Under the pieces are notes generated by a model. It was not told the DNA's origin. It did no database searches and worked only from the letters and a program-made list of their open reading frames with translations. 64,000 bases of DNA, taken from contig OY829542.1 of NCBI GenBank assembly GCA_963691705.1, positions 33,280,579 to 33,344,578 of the forward strand, read 5' to 3'. Of the stretch, positions 1 through 12,101 are shown piece by piece. A program made the position numbers and the translations under genes. Every line of letters begins with the position of its first letter. Position 1 is the first letter of the stretch. This DNA is from Viola odorata (taxonomy: Eukaryota > Streptophyta > Magnoliopsida > Malpighiales > Violaceae).

Positions 1-440
1 TGGATGTGAGGGACGTGGCCTTTCACACCTTTGAAAAGACAAGTTGTAGGGATGTGACCAATCACAATATTTAAAAAGACAGGATGTGAGGGACGTGACC
101 TTTCACACCTTTTAAAAGACATGTTGAAAGTGGGTAACCACGTCACCGCATGACATCACTGGCAAGTGGACGACCAAGTCGTCACACGACATACTTGAAA
201 AATGGACGACCAAGTCGCCACACAACATAAATAAAGAAGTGGACGACCAAGTCGTCATACAACATAACTGAAGAAGTGGTAACGTACCTTCACTTGAATA
301 TTGAGTGGGGGAAATGAACCACCATACGAAATTGATTGAGGAGTGGTAACATGCTCCATTCGGATGTTTTGGTGGTGGAGTAGCATGGTCCGTTGCACGA
401 AGTTGATTTGGGAGTGGTAACGTGCTCCATTCGGTGGCTG
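1..440. repeat. Short tandem repeats in the 3' part of gag-only element copy 1
   Basis: Three blocks follow each other. Positions 1-121 hold three units of about 40 bp, each ending in AAAAGACA. About 122-278 holds three units of 37-41 bp built around GTGGACGACCAAGTCG. About 279-437 holds two longer units sharing GGAGTGGTAAC and TGCTCCATTCGG. They sit where the related plus-strand element carries its larger array (55484-56520), but the unit sequences differ. Open frames across this stretch come from the repeats and are not genes. Confidence 0.75.
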
Positions 441-2097
441 ATCGGATGGTTAACGGAGATTCCATTGAAGCATATTGTATCCTGCAAATAGGGAGGAAAC
501 AAACACGAAGCAGCAGTGGATGGAAAAAAGGAGAGAAATGATAGATGGGAAAATAATGAGAACAAATCATATATGCTGTAAATGAAGGTGTTCCCACACT
601 ACCCTAAGGTTTGCCCCCGGTATCTTATCGAGATAAAAACAACTTCCCTATCAAGAGAAGGTTCAACAAATTTAAGCATTTATGGAGAACATGCCATCCA
701 GTTTCTATCATATAAGCATGCTTGATACAAGCTTAGAAAAGCATCTGCATCTTGCTCATGAGATAACGACCTCAAGGACAAGACTTTCCCACATCACGTA
801 GACGTAAGCAATCCTCACCAGATTTTGGTGTTTGCGCTCACACTCAGAAACAAGGCTATGTGTTTACACTCATAAAAATGCAACAAATATAGCACAAAAT
901 TAGATTTGCAATGTCAATCCGAGTGAATAAACTTCAAATGAAGATGCATATGCATGGGCCTTTTAATAATCAAGAGGACTTTGCAGAAAGAAGAAGAAGA
1001 GAAGAAAGAATCTGTTTAGAAATAAGGGTGCTTTTGAGCAAAAAGAAGAAAGTTTTAATGAGCAGTGTTCAACTAAGGTTGAAGGCAAAATGCACAAGTT
1101 CCTTTCTTTGCTGGGGGAATGCTCCTCCTTTGAGATCACCATTTGTTGTTGACGAAGCGCACTAGTTTTTGAATCTTCGCAGGGAATGATCTCTTTCTCG
1201 ATAGGACCATATTTTGTACTTGTTTCTGCTTTTACTTTTGTTTTGTTGATTGTGTTCTTTGAACACTTTTTATTTTTTATTTTTTTCTTTTCTTTTTTAA
1301 TCAAGACAAGTACAATTTTTTTTGTCTGGTCTGTCGTCATTTATGTTTTTGGCAGAGGCCTTGATTTTGATTTTTCGGCCTCCTTCCAGCGTTGACTGTC
1401 AACAATCCTCGAAGTTTTTGTGTCCCCTCTTGCACCTTCTCTTCGGTTAACAACCTCAGTTGGGCACTGCTCATTATTTAGGGAATTCAAGAGATTTCAC
1501 AAGCGGCCTAGAAAAGAAATGAATTGAAACAGAAAGCAAAAGCAAGTGTTTGAGGACAAAAGAATGAGAAGACAAAAGAAATGTGGAAGCAAATAGCAAA
1601 GTCCAATGTCATTTTACTGTTATCCCATGTCTAATGGTGCATGTAGTTTAGCAAAGCACAACCCTGGATATTATGCAAATCTAACTAGCACTTAGTTTAG
1701 CATTTGCACTCATGAAAGAAATAAGGCGTGAATGCCCAAAATTCTCACAGGGTTGTGCTTATGACTGCTTACGTCTAAGGCATGCTGCAGATATAAGAGT
1801 TAGCAGGCGAGATCATGCATGTCATATATTTTCAAATAGATGCACAAGTTATCCATGATGCAATAAAAATGATGAACATGCTCAATCTAAGGAAGGTCTG
1901 AAAATTCGAGGATATTATGGATTTTATTTAAGCAAAAGCAATATTTACAACCACAAAGTCCAAAAAGTCTTAAGTTTTTTTTTTTTTAAAGTTGCCCCTA
2001 ATATAGAGAAATGAGTGTACAAAAGGCTAAGACTTAAAAGGAAAATGAACTTCCCCAAACTGTGCAACGGAAGCAGTGAGGGTAGGGGGAGGATCGT
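441..2097 (-). other. Non-coding 3' region of gag-only element copy 1
   Basis: No convincing gene is visible. On the minus strand the stretch aligns with 53500-55200 of the plus-strand family member. Landmarks are a segment at 1733-1790 matching the complement of about 53500-53590, a conserved block at 762-874, and a TTTGCAGGATACA motif near 480-495. A small TTATC/GATAA hairpin followed by GGGGGCAAAC lies at about 604-645 and resembles the PPT region of the plus-strand copy. ORFs here are short and lysine- or phenylalanine-rich because of A/T runs. Confidence 0.65.
762..874 (-). other. Conserved non-coding block shared by Tat-like and Athila elements (copy A)
   Basis: Read on the minus strand, this segment contains CCTTGTTTCTGAGTGTGAG, then AGGATTGCT, then GGGAAAGTCTTGTCCTTGAG and GTCGTTAT. 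The same ordered words occur at 54747-54856 in the plus-strand gag-only element and at 23078-23180 in the Athila element. All three sit in the non-coding part 3' of the genes. The function is unknown. Confidence 0.75.
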
Positions 2098-3685
2098 TCA
2101 GGAGTTGGTAGGAGGAGTGTTGACGATCACATTGCGTCCTTCTAAAGAGATCCATCCACTCTTGAGTAAATTATTGACCTTTCTTTTAAAAGTAAAGCAG
2201 TTCTCTATCGTGTGGCCTTGGGTTCCGGTATGGTACTCGCACCTAGCATCAGGATTGTACCACTTTAGATAAGGAGGTTGTTGAGGTTGATACGGGATAG
2301 GTACAATTTGCCCAGCTGCCAAGATATGCTCGTAAATCTCTCCCAAAGGAATGGGAAGGGGTGGTAGAGACTCCAGGTTCCTATGGTTATTTTGGTCATT
2401 TTGGTTACTCAGGTCCTTTGGCGAATTGTATGGCGGTCTGAAAAGTTGTCTGTGACTGGGTTGGTGGGAGACTAAACTGACATCTTTCTTCATGTGAGGT
2501 GCTGCCTCTGGCGCGGAAACGACGATTCTTCCAGACTTAATTCCCTGCTCAACTCTTTCGGCTACTAGGACCATGTCAGAGAAGCTACTAGACGGATTGG
2601 AGATGAGATGAGTGTAGTAAGGAGTTGGGAAAGTATTTACAAAAAATGGATATGAGCTCTTTGTCACTCAGAGGAGGAGAAATCCTAGCAGCTAGTTATC
2701 TCCATATCTAAGCATAAGCTTTAACCGTTTTGCCAACTCTCTTCTCTAGATTCTGGAGATCAGAACGGTCCGGTGCCACTTCCAAGTTGAACTTGTACTG
2801 CTTGAAGAAGGCGTCAGATAAATCTCTCCAAGTCTTGATCTTGGTTCTATCTAGTCCCATGTACCAAGTCAAGGCATGTTTGGCCAAATTTTCCCTAAAC
2901 AAATGGATTAATAGAGGTTCATTATGTATCACCTCGGCCATCTTGTTGCAGTAGATCTTGAGGTGAGTTTTGGGGCATTCAATCCCAGTGTACTTCTCAA
3001 ATTCTGGGATTCTAAACTTCGGAGGCATGGCTATCCCTGGAACCATGCACATGTCTACTAGTCCTGCAGGATCGAAGGGATCAGTTCCTTCTATAGCCCT
3101 CAGTCTTTCTTCTAGTAGGCTCAATCGGTCAATGCTTGGTACTTCTACCTTAACAGTGCCAGAATTAGCAGCCGACAGACCTTCAACAGAAACTAGTGGT
3201 TGTGTTTGGGTGTTACCCGGAGGCTGAGTTCCTGATGGTATAGGAATCGTGACTTGGGTGGACTGGCCCTGTGATAGGAATAAATTCTGGGATTCTGGTC
3301 GAACCTTATCTTTGCCAAAACTAAAAGGGAGCCCAGTCAGAGAAGGATCAAGAAAGGTATCGCCTTGTCCGACAGTAACAATAGTGTCCGGGATAGCTGA
3401 TGTGACAAATTGAAGGGGGTTGGAATTAAGGAACAGTGACTGCCAACTCTATTGGACTCCTTTACCCGTAAATGATAGGGGCATGGAAGAACCACCAAAA
3501 ATAGATGAAGAGGATGGCTCAGCCGTTTGAGCTGAAATGGGATAAAAGCCAGGCAATACATTACTTGTCGCCTCATCCCGTTCCTTTTCGGTTTGCTCCG
3601 CTCTTTTTGTAGTAACTTGAACTTGTTCCTCTAATTCAGCTATTTTTGCTTTCAATGTTTCCTCCATTTTACTATACTCTTCCAT
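2098..3685 (-). pseudogene. gag pseudogene of gag-only element copy 1
   Basis: Capsid/nucleocapsid protein of a Tat-type retrotransposon, in three frames: 3685-3449 (N-terminal coiled coil), 3124-2708 (capsid core with EGTDPFDP, KYTGIECPKTHLK, ALTWYMGLD and WRDLSDAFFKQYKF) and 2667-2098 (YYTHLISNPSSSFSDMV, then proline-rich sequence). Near the C-terminus a Cys/His cluster, CEYHTGTQGHTIENC, stands where a zinc knuckle would be. The plus-strand homologue is uninterrupted apart from one insertion, so the frameshifts and stops here are decay. No enzymatic domain follows. Confidence 0.85.
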
Positions 3686-3699
3686 CTTCCGTGTTTGAA

Positions 3700-4519
3700 G
3701 TCTGGTTTCGTGGAGCTTATGGGGAATAGTTCATTTTTTAGGAGCTATCTTTAACCTGAAAAATAAACAAATGGAAAGAAATAGCTATAAGTATAAGTAA
3801 TAATTAATATGTATGTGAAATATCATCTTGAGACCTTCATACTGCGAAACAAGGAAAGGGGTGAGCATGATAACAACAATCATGCATGCAGAATATAAAA
3901 TTGCAAAAAGAAGAATTACAAAAATAACGAAGCAAAATTGCAATAACGCATACTATCGTGATGCATATGCTGGGGTGACATTTACTAATTCTAACTGGCT
4001 GGAAGGTTCCCGGGCGATACCATAAAAATGGTCCCTCAGTAAATGGATACGTGATTGCCTGTCAAACCATCAAAAGTTCTAGGCGCTTACCCATTTAGGG
4101 GTTCGAGTCCGAGTTTGGGGTTCATGAAAACTACCCAGGACACATGCCCTAGGGCCTCACTAGTACCCACCTACTTCTATTTGGAAATGGACCGGCAGTA
4201 AGGCATTATGCGTGAAATGCATATGAATGACAGTTTATCAAAGCAATTAACAAATCATCAGTCATGCATAAAGATACAACAATTTATCAAAGCGAATAAA
4301 TACATGAAAACAATAATCATGCATAAAAATCATACAAGAATACAACAATTTAGCAAGTAAATACATGAAAAATAATTAATCCTACACATGAAAAAAATGA
4401 CAATTTATCAAGTAAACAAATACATAAAAAACAATTAATCATGGCAAAAATCATATGAAACAAATTCAACAATTTATTGAAAAAAAAACACCTCAATAAA
4501 TTTCGGCTCCGACCCTATT
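3700..4519 (-). other. 5' leader of gag-only element copy 1
   Basis: Untranslated leader between primer site and gag, with no coding sequence supported. It matches 41940-43390 of the plus-strand relative in its composition and in a segment with two CCTAGGACACATG-like stretches around 4130-4150. A run of CAATTTATCAA-like words at about 4230-4470 is a degenerate repeat. Confidence 0.6.
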
Positions 4520-4541
4520 GGTCCCTAGTGAAGTCGCCAAA
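4520..4541 (-). other. Primer binding site, tRNA-Arg type
   Basis: The minus strand reads TTTGGCGACTTCACTAGGGA directly after the LTR end GCGACA. This matches the primer-site type I associate with Ogre/Tat elements (tRNA-Arg, consensus near TGGCGACTCCACTGGGGA). The plus-strand family member has the same word at 41918. Confidence 0.8.
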
Positions 4542-4542
4542 C

Positions 4543-7349
4543 TGTCGCATCCCCTTTTTGGATTTTATTGTGCGACGCGGGCTTGGGACGAGATGTGAGA
4601 CAAAATTGGACTCATCTCACATAATGCAATGAAGTCGCCACCCTATTTTATTTCTAGGTTTAGGGAACCTAAAGTCATGGCATAAAAATAAAAAAACTAA
4701 GGCAAAGTGGGTCTGAACCCGAGAACAGCGGTTCGGGGTCGTATTATGGACTCGGGAAGGTGTTAGGCACCTGAGTCACATCCTAAAAAGGTTACCGGAT
4801 AAAAGAGGTATTTTATCATGCTTGAAAAATAAAAAGTCCTAATTTATGTAATCGTGCCCAATAGATTAATAAGATTCTAATCAATTTTAAATATTCATGC
4901 ATACATGCATATGTGCGGGAAAAGCGTGAAATAAATAAAAGGGTTAGAAATGTTTACTTGTGAAGGGTATGGGTTGATTTACCCTTTTTGATCGAGTTTA
5001 TTGGCATGAGGTGAGGATAGACAGTTGAAATACTTGATGATTCATGTATATGTGTAAAAATGATTGATTTGGACGAACAAAAATTTATCTAAGCATGTAT
5101 AGCGGACGAAAATAAACAAGCATACAAGCATACGAAAAATAAATAGTGCGAGTACAGAAATAAATAAACAATGCGAGTGCAGAAATAAATAAACAGTACA
5201 AGTGCAAAAAATAAATAGTACAAATGTGACGATGGCACGAAAAAAATGACAGGTCAAAAATATTGGGCGCAACCCACAAGGCCGAGAGTGGGCCCACGGT
5301 TGGGTCAAGCCCAACCCATCTGCTGTTCTCACGTGCTGGGCCAAAGGCCCAGCCTTCCCTCTCTTGCGTGGGCGCCAAGCGCACGCTGCTTCATTGCTTG
5401 GGCCTGCGCGGCCTAGGCCAACTCCCTTTCTTTTCTTTTTGAAACCAGCCCAAACCAAACTCATTTCTTCATCTTCTTCCCGCAACCCCTCCTGCAAATA
5501 GCCAACCATTCTTAAATCTAATTTAAATCCTACAATAAAACCCACTTCATCCTCTTAACACCGTCATTTCGCCCGATCATCCAGCCAAACCCAAACCACC
5601 ACAATCATTTTATTAAACGCATGTGCAACAATTAGGCCCAAACCAAACCACAATTATTTAACCCCATAATCAAACCAACAATTAATTAAATAAACTCTAT
5701 ACAATCAATATTCAATTAATTAAATGAACCTACAACAAGCATCTTCTTCCTTTAGCACGGGCAGCAAAGCGGAATCAGCAGCAGACCAGCAGTCGGCGCC
5801 ACACAGCAGCGGCGGAACAAAAGAATATGGAGGGAATATGCAGAAAAAAATAAATATTAGAGAAAGCAAAAGTAATTAAATGAGAAGACTAAGAAGGAAG
5901 AGGAAGTTCTTGCCTCTTTGTTGCTGCGCCTAGAGTGATAGAGGGAGAGAGTGAGTGAATTGTGTGTGAATTGGTGAAGAGAAATGAAGGAGCTTGCTTG
6001 CTATTTATAGGGAGTTAAGTCGGTGATGAGCAAGGGAAAAGACAGTTGTGCTACAAGATGCAGATGAAGAAACAGTAGCAAAATGAAAAATGGAGTGAGG
6101 TGGCGTGTAGCACAGTTGCAAAACGAATATGCATTAAATGCCTGTGAAGTGCAGTGACAGGGAAGAGGAGCATGCATGAATCCTTATGCTTAAATTGGGA
6201 GCCGTTGGATGGGCATAAATGAGAGTCAAAGGCTTGATCCAACGACTACGATGAAGGCTGCAATTTATGCATTAATGCATATTAATTGTGGCACGAACGA
6301 GATATTTTTGGCTCGAGCTACGGACTCGCTTGAAAAAAAAATAAACCTGAACCAAAAGGACTAAAAGGTGCAGAAAAATAAGACAAAATAAATAGTAGAC
6401 AGTGAATACAGAAAAAGTTCAATTTAAGGTCCGAATTTACTCGCTCGGAATCCTTAAAAGCTCGAACGAAAAATAAATGCTATGACAAAGTAAATTGAAT
6501 AAAGCAAAATGAGATGGCACGAACAAAAATAATAGTAGATAATTATCAATTAAAGAAAGAAGGCGTTTAATCTATGGTCTCGGGCCTCTTGCTCGGGAGC
6601 GATAGAAGTTCGAACGAAAAGACAGTAAAAATACGAAAAAATTAAAATGAATCGAAGTGGTACGAAATATTAAAATAAATAGCCAAAGATTAAAAATCGA
6701 TAGAATTTCGATTTAAATGGGCTAATAATGCGATGAACGATAACAGTGCAAAAATGCGTCAAAAATCGGGTAGCAACAAAGGGAAAAAAATAAAATACAC
6801 AAGAGGTGATAGAAAGAGGATGGTGGAGATGAAATTGAAAGAGATGATTATTTTTCATGCGGAAGGAGTGGAGGAAAAAAGTGATGTTTTATTTTTATTT
6901 TTTGAAATAATTAATAGTTTTTGTGTCTTCTGGTAAATCGTTTTAGAATCGAATGAAGAAGTAAAATTTGAACATAAGTGGGTCCCATTTTAAAAAAATT
7001 GGAATTGTAATAATTTTTTATTTTATTTTTAACTTATGTTTTATTAATTTATTTTTTGAAAATTTATTAAAAGATAATAATTAATTAATAAACCTAATTT
7101 TTTAGATATTAAGAAGATATGAAGTCAGAAAAATCTGACTAGTGGGGCCCAGTGTCAGTTACTTTTTCAGAAATAATATTAAAATATTGAAGATAAGGGC
7201 AGTTAGGATTCGTTATGACAAAATGGACCTCGGGCGGCTAACAAATATAACGTTAGGGATTGAAATAACTAAAAATTACCGTTATGGATCAACTAAAATA
7301 AAAATAATAACGTTAGGGTTCCCGGGGTGCCAAAACCCGAAATATTCCA
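4543..7349 (-). repeat. LTR of gag-only element copy 1
   Basis: The 3' end (position 4543, GCGACA on the minus strand) is fixed by the adjoining primer site and by clear similarity of 4550-4800 to 41640-41916 (shared words CCATAATACGACCCCGAACC and GGGTGGCGACTTCATTGCAT). The 5' end at 7349 is inferred: the minus strand there reads TGGAATATTTCGGGTTTTGG, which aligns with the start of the other family LTR. That gives about 2.8 kb. A TATAAATA box on the minus strand lies at 6002-6009. Confidence 0.7.
6002..6009 (-). promoter_or_regulatory. TATA box in the LTR of gag-only copy 1
   Basis: The minus strand reads CCCTATAAATAGCAAGC. The plus-strand family LTR has GGCTATAAATACAAGC at the equivalent place (39462), which supports it as the LTR promoter. 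Confidence 0.6.
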
Positions 7350-7641
7350 TTGTTAGTCTTCTTTTTTCTCAAAAAATATTAAAGCCCTTAATGTGGGCCC
7401 ATCATCCACACCCCAAGTTCCACCCAACCTGTCACATAGTTGAGCATCACGTCACGCATGTGCCGCCGCGTGTGATAGGTCACACGCGCACTCTAGCCAA
7501 ATAATCTTGTGCACCTCCACCAAGATTCGAAATTGGTTTGATTGCGGGAAAGTTGGTTGGCCTAAAACTAACTCTGTTGTATATAAAATTCATAGTGGCA
7601 CAAAATTAATATATAATATTCCATTTGACAGAAATAAACTA
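7350..7641. other. AT-rich spacer without gene
   Basis: Nothing recognisable lies between the inferred LTR boundary at 7349 and the MITE at 7642. Confidence 0.4.
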
Positions 7642-7876
7642 CTCCCTCCGTTCCACTTTACCTGTCACTTTACTATTCCAGCACGCATTTCAAAGCGGTC
7701 GGAATAGCAACTATATGATCTCAAAAAAATCTGAATTTTTTTTCAACGTACGTGAAGGATTAATATACGTTGACGAAAATTTTTGGAATCTTTCGAGGTC
7801 ATATAGTTACTATTCCGGCCGTTTTACAAAATGATAGGAATAGTGACTAGTGACAAGTAATTAGGAACGGAGGGAG
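7642..7876. mobile_element. Stowaway-type MITE (Tc1/mariner)
   Basis: The element begins CTCCCTCCGTTCC and ends GGAACGGAGGGAG. These are the family's characteristic terminal inverted repeats, and they are flanked by TA on both sides (7640-7641 and 7877-7878). The 235-bp interior is largely self-complementary (CTATATGATCTC against GAGGTCATATAG), so a transcript would fold into a long hairpin. There is no coding capacity. Confidence 0.93.
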
Positions 7877-7878
7877 TA

Positions 7879-8810
7879 TATCAAAAGAATTTTTTATGGC
7901 ATATTTGATTACATCACTAAATTTTATTCAACTTAACAAAATAAATTTTGAATGATACTAGAGATAGTAACTTCTTACTATGAACACTTTTTTTTAACTA
8001 ATGTATCAAGAGATGATTAGAGCCGATTAGGTTATATTTATTTATCACGTTAATAAATAATTACCAAGTGTATACTTAAATTAAGTAGTTAGTAAAAGTG
8101 TTAGTATCTTTAAACTCCAAAATCCTAAACCTTAAACTCTATAGTCCCTAGACCCCAAACTCCATAACATAGGCCCAAACCTTAAACCCGAACCCCAAAC
8201 CCCAAACCCAACACCCTAACCAAAATCACATATGAATAACACCCATAGGACCAAAAAAGACAAAAACCGACAAAATAAATAGTAGTAATGATATAAAAAT
8301 GTGACGTTCTGTAAAAAAAAGTGAAAAATGGAAGAACAATAAATTAATTTTGGCAAAAAAAGTTAGGTTCAACAAAAAAATCACCTCAATTGAACACCCG
8401 AACATAAAGTTGTGGCCGATCAAAGTTTGCAAGTAAAACCATTGATATTATTGACTAAATTTTATGAAAATATTATTTGTCAATTAATATTAAATAATTA
8501 AATTAGTATATATTAAGTCTTATTATAAGTTATCAAATTAGTTAATTTAATATAAAAAAAATCATATTACCTAATGAAATAATAAATCACCATAGTATTA
8601 TTAATTATATTGTAATTAGTATATATAATTTTTTATTTATAAATTAATTAATTTATAGTTTTGATATATAAATTTATTAAATAATTTAACATACAATTTT
8701 AATTATTTATTTATTGAGTACATGAAATATTATTTATTTGTACGAAATCCTAAATTTTTATTTTCCATCGCAAATATTTGCAAAGGAGATTTCTGTCACA
8801 AAACTAAAAA
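7879..8810. other. AT-rich intergenic stretch with degenerate telomere-like tract
   Basis: No gene is visible. Within about 8108-8220 the sequence is a run of AAACCCCAAACCC, CCTTAAACCC and ACCCTAACC words resembling the plant telomere repeat CCCTAAA but heavily degenerate. The rest is very AT-rich. Confidence 0.5.
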
Positions 8811-10391
8811 CATTTGGACATTCGTGCAACTCCTATTGTAAATTATGATAGAAATGACATTGTTGCACATATAAAAATATTTGGACATTCGTGCAACTCC
8901 CATTGTAAATTATGATAGAAATGACCTTGTTGCACATAGAAGCCCTAGTATGAAACAAGTTTCTCGTTGTTCCCGCTCATTGGACTCCTTTTCTGCTTGC
9001 ACACCTAGCTTACACTTAGACACTTCAATACAATCATACATATCATCATCCTCTTCATTTGTGTCATCCCTAATGATGCCTTCTTCTAGCACTTCCTCAT
9101 CATCATCTTTAATTACTATCTCGCCCTCATACATCAACATTACTCTTCTATTGGGGCATTAAGTCCTCACTTGAACTTTTCCTTCTCATTTGTAGTAGGC
9201 AATGTCCCTTGATGGTGTTTTAGTGGAGGAAATATTGTAGGGTCCTTTGGCTTGGGTAGATGGGTTACGACTTAGTTTGGTAAAAGAAGGAGGAGGGTTC
9301 GTCCTTGAAGAGAAACGTGTGGTTCTTGAGTCTATTGTGTTTTTGGGAGGGAATGTTGTAGATGGTTTGTAGGGTGGTTTAGTTGTGTAGAAAGGTAAGG
9401 CCGAGGTGTAGGGGAATTTGGGTTTGGATTGGATTTGCTTCTCAATCTTGATTGCCATATAAAGCATTTTATCTAGAATGGTGTAGTGTTGGAGGTCAAG
9501 TTGATGAGAAAACTCTTTGTGTAAACCTGCTAAAAATTGAGCCATTGTTGTCTCAACTCATTCTTAAACATTAGCTCTCAAGAGGCACACATCTATCTCA
9601 TAGAAAAATTAACTAACCGAATTGAAGCCTTGAGTAAGTTTTTAAACTCATTGATTTAGTTTTAGCAACTAAAGATGCGACCCATCTTGCTTTCCCACTC
9701 AAGATACGCCTCTAGGTCATCTTTTCCATCAAAAGAGGGTATTGTCAATTTAATGTTGGAGAGGCTTGCATTCAATCTCTCTTCTCAGTATACACGCCCC
9801 CCTCGTGGTTTATAAAAATCTTCATAGTCATATCTCAGGTCATTACTATCGTGTTCGTATAGTGGCGACCTTGGGATCTCATAGCAAGGTGGCCTTTAAG
9901 TCACGACCTTGGTAGGGTACCATAACTTTTTGGTTGCCTTTGTGGCCTTGGTAAGGCGCATTGGAATGGTGATGACCTTTAAAAGGTTCTTGACTATGAT
10001 AGCGGCCTAAAGGTGGATTTGGATTGGGTGGCGGCCTTGGAATGACTCATTGTCAAAGATGTGGTCTTGGATTTGCATTTGGCCTTAGCCATCACGACCT
10101 AGGCTCTCAGAAGGATTTTCATGACAATGTGATCTTGAGGTGGCTCGTAGCTCGGGTCGTGTGGAAGCGCTTGGCTTCAGTGGAATGAGTAGCCGCACGT
10201 CGTATCAAGTCTTCATGGGTCTCTTGATATTCCCCTCCATCTATTTTTGCTTCACTACAATAGTGATCATCCATTGTATCCACTTTGTCCCCAATGGGAC
10301 CTAAATCCCCATCATCTTTTGGCGGACCATAGTGAGAGACACTAGAAGGATCACCTAGCCTAGTGTCTTGAGTAAAGTGCACTAGTGTCAT
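8811..10391 (-). pseudogene. Decayed chromovirus gag-protease remnant
   Basis: On the minus strand there are fragments of a Ty3/gypsy chromovirus gag: IKLTIPSFDGKDDLEAYLEW near 9700-9760, then AQFLAGL, LQHYTILDKMLYMAIKIE (9545-9450), an acidic stretch (9140-8990) and a protease start reading SIIIYNGSCTN near 8900. The same blocks in the same order occur in the intact polyprotein at 46038 (IKMKIPPFEGTDDPDAFLTW, ARFLAGL, SIIIDNGSCTN). The protease catalytic Asp is Tyr here. Many stops and frame changes show it is dead. No LTR was found for it. Confidence 0.75.
8812..8945. repeat. 67-bp tandem duplication in the chromovirus remnant
   Basis: Two direct copies start at 8812 and 8879, each beginning ATTTGGACATTCGTGCAACT, with about two differences. 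On the minus strand each copy covers the protease active-site segment, so the duplication arose inside the dead gene. Confidence 0.9.
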
Positions 10392-11459
10392 TGATAGGTT
10401 GGTGAATTTTGCGTTAAGACGTCTAGAGACGCAATGAGCATGGATTGAGTAGCCTCTTGCTTAAACCATAGACAATTTGATACTAGCAACTTAAGCCGCG
10501 CTGTCACTGAGTTGAAAGGAGATAAAAGCTAGGGTCGGTGGCAATAGAGAAGAGCCATCAGAGGAGTCCTTCACCACACATGTAACATATTGCTCTTTAT
10601 CACTCTCTTATGACATTGTGAGTACCTACAAAGAAGAAATAAATAATAAAAGGTTAACCTATCTAGTCATTCTCTCCCTTGTTTCCCTCTTGTGTTTGCG
10701 TGCACACTTTAATGAGCTCACAAAATCTCACAATCACTCATGCCAAACCTCTCTTGCCTTAACCTATCTAGTAGTTTTTCCAAAACCAACTCCCAAACTA
10801 ATCTAACTAGATTAGAAAGTACATGTTTAAAGGAATTCAATAATAAATTTCAATGACACTAGAATGAGAAACAAAAATGTGAAAATGAGATACCCTACAA
10901 ACTACAACCCAAATTGTTAATTTTTCTGAACCCATAACTACTTGACTTGACTCACACACAATACAATAAAAGACTTGATTACTCTTGCTTGATTGAAGCC
11001 CCCCTTTCATTTTTAAGGTTTTAGATATTTTAATATTTTTTCTTCTCTTTTCTTTTTTGAATATCAAGCAAGATCACAAGACCTTAAATGGTGTAAGAGA
11101 TAAAAATAGGGGCAGTAAATGTAAGTGGAAAGGTTGTGTCAAGTAGGAGGAAGTTTCAAATCTTTCTCTTCTTAAATGGCAAACTTTTAAGACAAATTGG
11201 AAAAGAAGAACATGTGAGGTGTTTGGACCCTCCTAAGACAATCCAAATTGCTAAGAATATCCATAATAGATAATTAAATCAAATAAATTAAGCTTCTAAC
11301 GTAGACCTAAGGTGTGGTGGCTTTAACGAGGAATTGAAGATAACTCACAAACTGTTAAAATCAAAATCAAAAGCCTAAATTCTTACTCTTAAGTATTTAT
11401 ACTAGGGAACTACACTAGTTTTTACAAGCGTCTTCAAGAAGTCTTCTCCTCATCCTCTT
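10392..11459. other. Unresolved intergenic or decayed retroelement sequence
   Basis: No coding region of credible length is visible, and no LTR or primer site. It lies between two minus-strand retroelement remnants and may be decayed leader or LTR sequence of either one. Confidence 0.4.
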
Positions 11460-12101
11460 TGGACATTGGAATCTGATGATATCCGGAGTTGGCATCCAAA
11501 GAGCTAAGAAAATAATATCCCGCGAGAGTCTAATAGCTGATCAATCCTTGGAAGCGGGTAGCAATCCTTTGGACATGTGTCATTAAGATCTGTAAAATCT
11601 ATGCAAATTCACCACTTCCCATTGGGCTTAGGAACTAAAAAAGGATTGGAAAACCATTTTGGGTAATGCACCATGCGAATTAAGCCTGCTTCTAGGAGCT
11701 TTTCCACTTCCTCCTGTACGACTTTCGCTTTTTCCTTAGAGATAAGTTTTATCTTTTGCTTCACCGGCTTAGCCTCAGGATCGACTTGCAATTGGTGTTC
11801 AATGATTTCACGTGGAATGCTCGGCATGTCTGAAGGTTTCCACACGAATTTCGCTTTGCATTTGTTCAAGAGGTTCACCAACTACTCACTCTCTCCCTCT
11901 ATCAGGTGCTCGCCTAATAGGAAATTTCCTCCAACAATGTCTTGCATAGGGACTTTCCTCATTTCTTTTAAGGCCTGGGTTCGCCGCTCGGGAACTCCTT
12001 CACAAACTTCCGCAATACAGACGTATTTGTCCTTGTCTGGGGCCACCAATGCCAAGTAGCACTCCTCTGCTTATTTTTGATTTCCCTTGATGGTAACTAC
12101 T
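11460..12101 (-). pseudogene. pol fragment (start of reverse transcriptase) of minus-strand Tat-type element
   Basis: Minus-strand translation gives the linker and first third of a Ty3/gypsy reverse transcriptase: VPMQDIVGGNFLLGEHL-like sequence, KPSDMPSIPREIIEHQL, EEVEKLLEAGLIR, then WFSNPFLVPKPNGKW, one stop, and CIDFTDLND followed by YPLPRIDQLLD. Similarity is lost near 11460, before the catalytic YxDD box, so the remainder of pol is deleted. The upstream half of this element (gag and protease) is at 24896-27520, and the Athila insertion separates the two. Removing the Athila and one CTACT copy restores a continuous minus-strand reading frame at the junction. Confidence 0.85.
12097..12101. 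repeat. Left target-site duplication of the Athila insertion (CTACT)
   Basis: CTACT abuts the 5' LTR start TGTGAG and recurs at 24896-24900 right after the LTR end GAGTCA. A third copy at 24165-24169 belongs to the duplicated flank. Confidence 0.9.

Larger units (their letters stand above)
1..7349 (-). mobile_element. Tat/Ogre-like gag-only LTR retrotransposon, copy 1 (truncated by window edge)
   Basis: On the minus strand the order is LTR (7349 to 4543), a tRNA-Arg-type primer site, a leader, a gag pseudogene (3685 to 2098) and about 2 kb of non-coding 3' DNA ending in tandem repeats. The LTR 3' end, leader, gag and non-coding 3' part all match the plus-strand element starting at 38518 in the same order, so the two are one family. 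No protease, reverse transcriptase or integrase motif follows gag in either copy. The second LTR lies left of the window. Gag has frameshifts, so this copy is old. The family is seen directly; the Tat/Ogre placement rests on the primer site and gag type. Confidence 0.8.

Noticed and set aside
5042..5545. Minus-strand ORF of 167 codons
   Set aside because: Lies in the LTR of the gag-only element, has no known domain and is not preserved in the related LTR.
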